This document shows positions 1-5,573 of a stretch of DNA of 10,405 bases, piece by piece. Both the position numbers and the translations under genes were made by a program. The DNA lies in NCBI GenBank assembly GCA_027295245.1, contig JAPULF010000352.1, positions 1-10,405 of the forward strand. The letters are read 5' to 3'. The stretch is from Planctomycetota bacterium. GTDB lineage: Bacteria > Planctomycetota > Phycisphaerae > UBA1845 > UTPLA1. The number at the start of each line of letters is the position of its first letter. Positions within the stretch are counted from its first letter, which is position 1. The notes below the pieces were generated by a model, which was given only the letters and a program-made list of their open reading frames with translations, was not told the origin of the DNA and made no database searches.

Positions 1-179
1 CCGTGGACATCCTCGACCACGCCGCCCCCTACGAGGCCGCCGGCGGCAAGATCTGCATCGATGCCACCCGAAAGATCCCCGGCGAAGGCGTCGTTCGTGA
101 TTGGCCCAAAACGATGCGTATGACCGACGAGATAAAACGAATGGTCGACGGCCGCTGGAAAGACTACGGTCTGGATTAA
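1..179 (+). CDS. ubiD: UbiD-family decarboxylase, C-terminal end only (partial)
   Basis: The reading frame is open from the window edge (first whole codon at base 3) to TAA at 177-179, giving the last 58 residues. The visible segment contains GGKICIDATRK, then GEGVVRDWP, then a charged TDEIKRMVDGRWKDYGLD end. This matches the usual C-terminus of UbiD-type decarboxylases (a KMGIDATRK-like strand followed by a W-P pair and a helix with VD..W). Family members use prenylated FMN to decarboxylate aromatic acids; in quinone pathways they remove the ring carboxylate of the prenylated intermediate. The presence of menG and ubiX further along on the same strand supports a menaquinone role, perhaps the MqnL type of the futalosine pathway, but the catalytic part lies outside the window, so the exact substrate is inferred only from context. 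Confidence 0.8.
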   Translation, partial: VDILDHAAPYEAAGGKICIDATRKIPGEGVVRDWPKTMRMTDEIKRMVDGRWKDYGLD

Positions 180-208
180 GAGTGTGTTTGAGAAACGGAG
201 TCTGATCA

Positions 209-235
209 GAGCCGCGACCGTAAGGGAGCGGTCAC
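209..235. repeat. Hairpin-forming intergenic element, possible dispersed repeat
   Basis: The gap between the ubiD stop and the next start holds GAGCCGCGACCG followed by TAAGGGAGCGGTCAC. It can fold as GACCG (216-220) with CGGTC (229-233) around an 8-base loop, or alternatively as CCGC (212-215) with GCGG (228-231). From memory, closely similar GAGCCGCGACCGTNAGGGAGCGG elements recur between genes in planctomycete genomes; only one copy is visible here, so the repeat nature is not shown by this window. It lies between two same-strand genes, has no following T run, and ends 12 bases before the next ATG, so it would be in the 5' leader or intercistronic RNA. Confidence 0.4.
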
Positions 236-247
236 CGAGCGATTCCA

Positions 248-790
248 ATGACCGACGTCGACCGACCCGATGATATTGAAGAATACGACGTCGGCGACAC
301 CGCCGAAAAATCCAAAGACCACCCGTTCCGATACGCGCCGGCCGCCGGCGCCACGCCCCTCCTCGAAAACCGCGAAGGATCGGGCCCGATCCCCGCGTTC
401 CCGCTGCACGTTTGTCCAACCTGCGACCACACCCTCACGGGCCTGACATCCCGCCGATGTCCCGGATGCGGCAAGGCATTCACCCTGGCCGACGCCCGCA
501 AACGCGGCAGCGACAAGTCGGAAGAGGGCAGGCAGGACTACCGCGCGATCCGTCACGCCAGAATCAGGGTCGCATTGGGCCTTTTTCTCTTGAACAGCAG
601 CTACGTTGGCGCGTTATTCATCGGAACCACGGATCTTAGCGTTCGAACCTGGATCGTTAGCACGATCTTCGGAACGATGTCGGTGACGGTATTGATGTAT
701 AAGGTGTTCTTTCAGAAACCGTGGTCGCATGCTCTATCAATTGCCGGAATATTGGCGGTCGTCCTGGCTACACTGATAGTATTGATCTGA
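248..790 (+). CDS. Zinc-ribbon protein with three membrane helices, copy 1
   Basis: This is an unrecognised 180-residue membrane protein. Residues 1-50 are acidic and probably flexible. Residues 56-75 form a zinc ribbon with C56-P-T-C59 and C71-P-G-C74, followed by the segment AFTLADARKRG. Three hydrophobic stretches at about 105-126, 132-151 and 160-180 are likely membrane helices, the last running to the C-terminus. The layout suggests an N-terminal cytoplasmic metal-binding head on a small membrane anchor. CPxC..GL..RRCPxCG ribbons of this kind are frequent in planctomycete membrane proteins, with no established function that I know of. It is closely related to the gene that follows. The start ATG has no good Shine-Dalgarno sequence. 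The 68-base gap after ubiD would allow co-transcription. The membrane half is less GC-rich than menG (31 of 60 bases at 601-660). Confidence 0.85.
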   Translation: MTDVDRPDDIEEYDVGDTAEKSKDHPFRYAPAAGATPLLENREGSGPIPAFPLHVCPTCDHTLTGLTSRRCPGCGKAFTLADARKRGSDKSEEGRQDYRAIRHARIRVALGLFLLNSSYVGALFIGTTDLSVRTWIVSTIFGTMSVTVLMYKVFFQKPWSHALSIAGILAVVLATLIVLI

Positions 791-875
791 GAGCGAGTTC
801 GATGGGTCGCATTCATGCGGCAATCGAGGCTCCTGTGATGCGAAAGATCGAAACAAGGTCGGCTGTGCCGAAGAT

Positions 876-1415
876 ATGAGCGAAATCGACAGACCTGACG
901 ACCCGGGCGAATACCATCTGAGCGATCCGGCGGAGACCGCCTCGCCCGACGTGATTCGCTACGCCCAGGCGTCGGGCGCGACACAGCTTGATGTAAGCCG
1001 AGGCGACCACGGCCCCGTGCCCGCATCACCGCTTCACCTCTGTCCGTCATGTGAATACGAACTCAGGGGGCTGTTATCAAGACGCTGCCCCGAATGCGGC
1101 ACGGCGTTCACGCTGGCGGACGCACGACAAAAAGGAACCGAGAAATCGGCGGAGGCCCGGCAGGATCGACGCGTGATCCTGACCGCTCGATTGCAATTTG
1201 CTTTGGGCGTAATCCTGCTGTCGTCCGGATTCATCGGGGCGTTCCGCTTCGGGACGTCGGATCCACTGATGCGTTGGGTCCTGAGCGTGCTGGTATTCAC
1301 CATCCTGGGTTTGGTGCTGCTGTACAAAATGTTTTATCCAATGACATGGTCTATGGCCCTTTTTGTGGCGGGCGCGCTGACGTTTGTGCTGAGCGCGGTG
1401 ATTGTGTGGGTCTGA
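876..1415 (+). CDS. Zinc-ribbon protein with three membrane helices, copy 2
   Basis: This 179-residue protein is a tandem paralogue of the preceding gene. The first 100 residues align without a gap and by hand count about 56 are identical, including IDRPDD/VDRPDD near the start, the four cysteines at the same positions (C56, C59, C71, C74), the sequence AFTLADAR and the RQD that precedes the membrane part. The membrane part (helices at about 105-124, 131-151 and 158-178) is conserved mainly in hydrophobicity. The ribbon here reads CPSCEYELRGL...RRCPECG, nearer to the standard planctomycete form than copy 1. Synonymous positions have diverged, so the duplication is not recent. The gap from copy 1 is 85 bases, with no clear promoter or terminator. 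The function is unknown; two similar subunits could form a heteromer, but this is a guess. Confidence 0.86.
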   Translation: MSEIDRPDDPGEYHLSDPAETASPDVIRYAQASGATQLDVSRGDHGPVPASPLHLCPSCEYELRGLLSRRCPECGTAFTLADARQKGTEKSAEARQDRRVILTARLQFALGVILLSSGFIGAFRFGTSDPLMRWVLSVLVFTILGLVLLYKMFYPMTWSMALFVAGALTFVLSAVIVWV

Positions 1416-1430
1416 AGGGATGAGCCATTC

Positions 1431-2129
1431 ATGTCGATCGCAAACGACCCAGCAAAGAAGAACTTCCTTCGTAATCTCGCGGAAACGATCGCGTGGTGTC
1501 AGCCCCGCGCCGCGGAAAACGACCCCCGACTCAAGTATCAGTCCGAATCTGAATGGCGCTCTTGGCTGGAATCGCTTCGAAGCTATGAGCACGACCAAGA
1601 CGACCTATTGAAATACGTTCTTCGATCGGAAGCGTTGCGCCCTCCCGTTAAAGCAGGCGACTGGAACGACGACGGGATCAGTTTCTGGATCGATCAGGTG
1701 AAGATGGCCGAGTATGTCATTGCCGAACGACGTCGGCTGCTCACTGAGACCAGCACCGTCTCCGTCTATGAATGCCAACATCTCAGCGTTGGCCGTCTGC
1801 TCGCGTACTATATGGGGTACAGCCTTCACGACGGAATGGCATCACACGAAACGGCCTACTTCTTCGATATAGAGGATACGCCGCCGTGGGATACTTGGGT
1901 CGATTTTGTCACGGTTCCTCGGTGCCCTACAAAAACCGACGTGAGTTCATTGAAGCCGATCGAACTCGATGAATTACTGATCGCATGGATTCCCCCTGAG
2001 TATACTGAACTCGTGCAACAAGGTGTCGACACCCAGCCCCTGGAGATTCTGAACTGGGTGGACGACCCCAGACCGAATAGGGTCTCGCACGCGAGTATGC
2101 TCAAGTGGCTTGCGACGCTTTTCAAATAG
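1431..2129 (+). CDS. Hypothetical soluble protein, 232 residues
   Basis: I do not recognise this gene. It encodes a soluble, aromatic-rich, acidic-looking protein with no signal peptide or membrane helix. Notable blocks are an N-terminal helical part (1-70), a long probable helix at 87-105, the motif FFDIEDTPPWDTWV at 144-157, LIAWIPPEY at 183-191 and GVDTQPLEILNWV at 198-210. The run 'FFD..DTPPWDTWV' followed by 'L.W.PP....V..G....P...I.W' seems to me a recurring pattern in uncharacterised planctomycete and related proteins, but I cannot name a family. The start is supported by AAGGGA at 1415-1420, ten bases before the ATG; the gap from the previous stop is 15 bases, so the gene is likely co-transcribed and perhaps coupled. 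Its DNA is markedly less GC-rich than menG (29 of 60 bases at 1561-1620 against 43 of 60 at 2401-2460). Confidence 0.8.
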   Translation: MSIANDPAKKNFLRNLAETIAWCQPRAAENDPRLKYQSESEWRSWLESLRSYEHDQDDLLKYVLRSEALRPPVKAGDWNDDGISFWIDQVKMAEYVIAERRRLLTETSTVSVYECQHLSVGRLLAYYMGYSLHDGMASHETAYFFDIEDTPPWDTWVDFVTVPRCPTKTDVSSLKPIELDELLIAWIPPEYTELVQQGVDTQPLEILNWVDDPRPNRVSHASMLKWLATLFK

Positions 2130-2178
2130 CATGGATTTATCTCGGCGGCAACGAGCGCGCGGCGAATGCGGGCTTTGG

Positions 2179-2212
2179 TTGACGCGCGTGACCGTCCATT
2201 CTGGGCTAGAAT
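2179..2212 (+). promoter_or_regulatory. Possible menG promoter with -10 next to the start codon
   Basis: TAGAAT at 2207-2212 is a good -10 match and ends 7 bases before the ATG at 2220. TTGACG at 2179-2184 resembles a -35 box, but the 22-base spacer is longer than the usual 16 to 19, which weakens the pair. If the -10 is real, transcription would begin at or within a base or two of the A of ATG, giving a leaderless mRNA; no Shine-Dalgarno sequence precedes that ATG, which fits. It also argues against the upstream in-frame ATG at 2166. Confidence 0.4.
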
Positions 2213-2219
2213 ACCCCTC

Positions 2220-2972
2220 ATGGCGCGCCTCGTCGTAGACAAGCCGGTTTGGGATAGATCGCGACTCGCGGACCCCCACGGACAGGCCGACAAGGCCGAC
2301 CGCGTACGCACCATGTTCGACGCCATCGCACCCACCTACGAACGGGTCAACCGCGTCACCTCCGCCGGGCGCGACGCCTACTGGCGCAGGAAGGCCGTGG
2401 CCATGGCCGATATCCGGCCGGCGGATCGCGTGCTGGACGTGGCCTGCGGCACCGGCGATTTCGCCCGGGCGTTCGCCGAGGCCGGCCCGTCCGTCGTGAT
2501 CGGCAGCGACTTCGCCGAACGAATGCTCGCCCTCGCCGCATCCCGTGGAAACAAAACGATCAAATGGTGCCGGGCCGACGGGCTGGCACTGCCGTTCGAC
2601 GACGGGGCATTCACGGTCGTGAGCTGCGCATTCGGCGTCCGGAACTTCCAGGATCTCGACGTCGGCCTTCGCGAATTCCACCGCGTACTCCAGCCCGGCG
2701 GACGAGCCGTCATTCTGGAATTCTCGATGCCCAGACTTCGCGTTCTCCGCGCGCTTTATCTGATCTATTTTCGCCGCGTGCTCCCGTGGCTCGCGACCCG
2801 CATCAGCCGTGACCGCACCGGCGCATACCGGTATCTGCCGAAATCGGTTTCGTCGTTTGTCGACACATCCGGCATGTCCGCGGCCCTGAAGGACGCGGGC
2901 TTTGCGTCCGTGGAGCACCGGGGCCTGACCGCCGGAATCGCCACCGTCCACATTGCACGAAAGGCGACATGA
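2220..2972 (+). CDS. menG: UbiE/MenG-type C-methyltransferase (demethylmenaquinone methyltransferase)
   Basis: The 250-residue product is a class I SAM-dependent methyltransferase that should methylate the ring carbon of demethylmenaquinone, the last step to menaquinone, at the cytoplasmic membrane face. The N-terminal UbiE signature appears at 40-55 as YERVNRVTSAGRDAYW (usual form YDxMNxxxSxGxxxxW, with D replaced by E and M by V). Motif I is VLDVACGTGDF (71-81); D97 ends the second strand; the family-typical FGVRNF is at 138-143, the post-motif VLQPGG at 156-161, and the YLPKSVSSF stretch at 205-213 is also characteristic. I chose ATG 2220 because the family start fits there and a -10-like box lies just upstream; ATG 2166 in the same frame would add 18 atypical residues. 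The stop overlaps the next start as ATGA. Absence of any ubiquinone-specific gene here favours menaquinone over ubiquinone. Confidence 0.9.
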   Translation: MARLVVDKPVWDRSRLADPHGQADKADRVRTMFDAIAPTYERVNRVTSAGRDAYWRRKAVAMADIRPADRVLDVACGTGDFARAFAEAGPSVVIGSDFAERMLALAASRGNKTIKWCRADGLALPFDDGAFTVVSCAFGVRNFQDLDVGLREFHRVLQPGGRAVILEFSMPRLRVLRALYLIYFRRVLPWLATRISRDRTGAYRYLPKSVSSFVDTSGMSAALKDAGFASVEHRGLTAGIATVHIARKAT

Positions 2973-4834
2973 CGCCCGCTTCAACAGTATCGCTCCGGGA
3001 CGAAGACCCGCAGATATTCGACGTCTGGTCGAGGACCGCGACTCGATACCGCCGTCGAGCCATACTGATGCTCTTCCTGCTCGCCCTGCTGTTCGCGGGC
3101 CTGTGCTGCTTCAAGTTCTGGCTGCAAACCGGCGTCTATTGGCCCTGGCGCTGCGACGAATACAGAACGCTCATGCGAAACTCCTTCACGCCCACCGGCA
3201 CGGCACAGGTGACTCTCTCCGACTTTCTGACGTATCCCATCAGCGTCAAGGACGTGCCCGCCCACGGCATGACGATGGGGCTGCTCTTCGCATCGCTCAG
3301 CTCGATCCCGATCCTCGTGGCGATCCTGTACCGCTTCCCCTGCTCGATCATCTTCGCAGCCATGGTCGTCTTCCTCGCCGCCATGCCCTGGCTCGGAATC
3401 ACCATACTCGGCGGTTGCGCCGTGACTGCCATCCGGCCATTCAAGCTCTCATTCCGTTATGCCACCGCCTTGCTCGGACTCGTGCCGGTCGCGGTCTATT
3501 TCGTCATGGCCTCCTGGAGGCCGGCCGGCTCCGCCCCGCCGGACATCCAACATACTGCCTTGCTCTACGCCCCCTGGTTCCTCGCCCTTCTCGGTTCGTG
3601 CGTCATCTGCGCCGTGGCCCTCGGCCTGGCACGCATCATCAACTATCGGCCCGGCGGAATTCCCCCGGTCCTGGCCGTCTTGTTCGCCGTACCCGTCCTG
3701 ATATTTCACACGCAGGTCGGTCGTGACGAACTGGAATATCACATCCTGGCCCACAACGTCGGGCCGGGCGGCGAGATGTTTCGTTCCGTCGACATCAAGT
3801 CGATCGCCGATCAAAACGCCACCCACAAATGGAGCGTCAAGCGCGATGCCTCCTACGATGATATCCGCCAGGAGGCGCGGACGGAGGCGATTCGTGAAGC
3901 CCTGACCCGCATCGAGTCCGAACGCGTCATGGCGACCCGACTGTGCAATTCATTCCTCGAACGATTCCCCACCTCGCGATATGTTCCCAGCGTCTTGTAC
4001 CTCAAGGGCCGAGCCCTGGACCAACGACTGCGCGGATCCCAACTGGAATACCGCGCAGAGTGCCACACGGAAGTGCCGAGCCCAAAATCGCGACGCACCT
4101 GGGCGACCTTGGCCGACCGTTTCTCCAATGAAACGGATGTCACGAGCGAGGCGATGTACCGCCTCGCCGTTTTCGCGATTCGCGACGGCGAGTTGGACAC
4201 GGCCCTGAATCTACTCCGCCGCGCTCGGACCCTCATCGACGATTCCAGGTCGCCCGCCGGACCCGAATCCGATTCAAGCGCCGAGAAAGACGCCAGCCGC
4301 GGATCGGTCTTCGGAAAGGCCCCGGCGTCCTCCCGGTTGGGCATCGACACCGCCGTCACGGCAATGTACGTCCGTCGCCTCGAAGAGATGGTACGGGCCT
4401 GTCAAAACGACGGGAGGCGACCCTTGACCGACGTTCTGCAGGTCCAGGCCTCCGGGGACGTGATCCACCCCCTGCAATTGTTACTCTCCCTCGATCACGG
4501 CGATCCGCGTTACAAGGCCCACCTCGCCGGCATCGCCGCGGCGTTCCCCGAATCGGAGACAACCGGGTATATTTCGAATCGACAGGCCCACCTGATTCCC
4601 TCGATGATGAAGCAGATTTCGCGCTACCGCGGCATCGCAACCGAGTATGACGGCCGGCCCGCAGCCGCCGAAGCCCTGTTTCACCTCGCCACGGCGTGCC
4701 AGGAGGAGTCGATTCTGGACGAGGCCAAGGCCACCCTCGAGGAACTGGTGCGAAGGTATCCGGAAAGCTGCTGGAGCGACCAAGCCCGACGGAGCTTGGC
4801 GTCGCTCACAATGCTCGATTTGGGTTCGGAATAG
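2969..4834 (+). CDS. Multi-pass membrane protein with TPR-like C-terminal domain
   Basis: This is an unrecognised 621-residue protein in two halves. The N-terminal 250 residues carry about six hydrophobic segments (roughly 31-51, 101-121, 125-151, 164-181, 198-220, 230-247), preceded by a basic RYRRR stretch at 26-30, with a loop at 52-100. The remaining 370 residues are soluble and helical. Two segments look like TPR units of the tol-pal YbgF/BamD type: SFLERFPTSRYVPSVLYLKG (328-347) and, near the end, a block at 565-612 with AAAEALFHLATACQEE, then EELVRRYPES. A low-complexity linker lies at 427-455. The start overlaps the menG stop by four bases (ATGA), with AAAGG at 2960-2964, so translation is probably coupled to menG. 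A scaffold role at the membrane next to quinone enzymes is possible but only inferred from position. The TPR assignment is moderate, and the second half could be another helical repeat. Confidence 0.85.
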   Translation: MTPASTVSLRDEDPQIFDVWSRTATRYRRRAILMLFLLALLFAGLCCFKFWLQTGVYWPWRCDEYRTLMRNSFTPTGTAQVTLSDFLTYPISVKDVPAHGMTMGLLFASLSSIPILVAILYRFPCSIIFAAMVVFLAAMPWLGITILGGCAVTAIRPFKLSFRYATALLGLVPVAVYFVMASWRPAGSAPPDIQHTALLYAPWFLALLGSCVICAVALGLARIINYRPGGIPPVLAVLFAVPVLIFHTQVGRDELEYHILAHNVGPGGEMFRSVDIKSIADQNATHKWSVKRDASYDDIRQEARTEAIREALTRIESERVMATRLCNSFLERFPTSRYVPSVLYLKGRALDQRLRGSQLEYRAECHTEVPSPKSRRTWATLADRFSNETDVTSEAMYRLAVFAIRDGELDTALNLLRRARTLIDDSRSPAGPESDSSAEKDASRGSVFGKAPASSRLGIDTAVTAMYVRRLEEMVRACQNDGRRPLTDVLQVQASGDVIHPLQLLLSLDHGDPRYKAHLAGIAAAFPESETTGYISNRQAHLIPSMMKQISRYRGIATEYDGRPAAAEALFHLATACQEESILDEAKATLEELVRRYPESCWSDQARRSLASLTMLDLGSE

Positions 4835-4900
4835 CCCCCGGCAAAGGGTGCTTCCGTGTCCCCAGGCGTGTACGGCGAGCGGGTCGCGCCCCTGCAAAAC

Positions 4901-4904
4901 GGAG
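4901..4904 (+). promoter_or_regulatory. Ribosome binding site deciding the ubiX start
   Basis: GGAG lies five bases before the ATG at 4910. It favours this start over the in-frame GTG at 4856, which would add 18 residues ahead of the conserved MKKNIVVAVTGASGA terminus. Confidence 0.7.
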
Positions 4905-4909
4905 TCCGC

Positions 4910-5503
4910 ATGAAGAAAAACATTGTCGTGGCCGTGACAGGCGCCAGCGGCGCGATCTACGCCGTAGGACTGATAAAGGCACTCTGCGCGGGCCACGCTC
5001 GCACGCATCTCGTGATCTCACCCCACGGTCGACAACTGCTCGCCGACGAATTGGACATCTCCGATCCCACCGCCGAGACCCTCGTCGGATCTGCCCCCGC
5101 CGAATACCTGACCATTTATTCCTACCGCGACGTCGGTGCCCGGCTTGCATCCGGATCGTTCATCACCGACGGGATGATCATCTGTCCGTGCAGTGGGAAC
5201 ACCCTTGCCGACGTGGCGTCGGGAACAGGATCGAACCTGATCTCCCGCGCCGCTGCCGTTCACCTGAAAGAATCCCGGCGACTCGTCATCGTTCCGCGCG
5301 AAATGCCCATCTCGCAAATCGAAATCGGAAACATGATGCGGATCTCGCGGGCCGGTGGCATCATCTGCCCGGCTTCGCCCGGATTCTACATGCGACCGGC
5401 CACGCTCGATGACCTCGTCGACCAAGTCGTCGGAAAACTATGCGACTTGGTCGGAATACCGCACACCCTCAACACCCGTTGGAAGCCCGACACCACCGAA
5501 TAG
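4910..5503 (+). CDS. ubiX: Flavin prenyltransferase UbiX
   Basis: The 197-residue protein is a full-length UbiX (family usually 190-210). UbiX joins a dimethylallyl group to FMN, making the prenyl-FMN cofactor of UbiD decarboxylases. Visible family features are the flavin-binding start VAVTGASGA (7-15) with S37 in the VISPHG strand, the SGSFITDGMIICPCSGNTLA region (81-100) with ASGTGSNL after it, the VPREMP strand (128-133) with the conserved glutamate, and the C-terminal PASPGFYMRP (154-163) leading into DDLVDQVVGK. Residues usually needed for the dimethylallyl phosphate site (R in PRE, E, Y160 and nearby K/R) look intact. The 75-base gap after the membrane/TPR-like gene contains no clear promoter, so it is probably in the same transcript. 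Together with the ubiD fragment at the left edge it makes a complete decarboxylation pair. It is the last + strand gene before a convergent block. Confidence 0.95.
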   Translation: MKKNIVVAVTGASGAIYAVGLIKALCAGHARTHLVISPHGRQLLADELDISDPTAETLVGSAPAEYLTIYSYRDVGARLASGSFITDGMIICPCSGNTLADVASGTGSNLISRAAAVHLKESRRLVIVPREMPISQIEIGNMMRISRAGGIICPASPGFYMRPATLDDLVDQVVGKLCDLVGIPHTLNTRWKPDTTE

Positions 5504-5520
5504 GGCGTCTTGCAAGCGCC
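5504..5520 (+). terminator. Small hairpin just after ubiX, possible weak terminator
   Basis: GGCG (5504-5507) and CGCC (5517-5520) pair, and after one bulged T the CT/AG pairs extend the stem around a TGCA loop. It lies directly after the ubiX stop, in the 70-base gap between convergent genes, where a terminator is expected. There is no T run after it, so an intrinsic terminator of the classical kind is not shown. Confidence 0.3.
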
Positions 5521-5573
5521 GCCATGATCCCGGCAAGGCCACGTCGGTGCGGTCGTCATGCCGAACCGCAAGT

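Noticed and set aside
2166..2219. Upstream in-frame ATG for menG
   Set aside because: It would add 18 residues not typical of the family and overlap the -10-like box; no ribosome site supports it.
1974..2984. A 336-codon open frame on the - strand opposite menG
   Set aside because: It lies antisense to menG and the end of the preceding gene, has no recognisable domain, and the + strand frame contains all UbiE motifs.
2953..3726. A 257-codon + strand frame overlapping the membrane/TPR-like gene
   Set aside because: It is an Arg/Pro/His-rich shifted frame of that gene; the membrane-helix pattern and the ATGA coupling to menG belong to the other frame.
5504..5573. Search for a strong intrinsic terminator between the convergent ubiX and debranching genes
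   Set aside because: Only a short hairpin without a T run was found, so it is listed as a weak candidate only.
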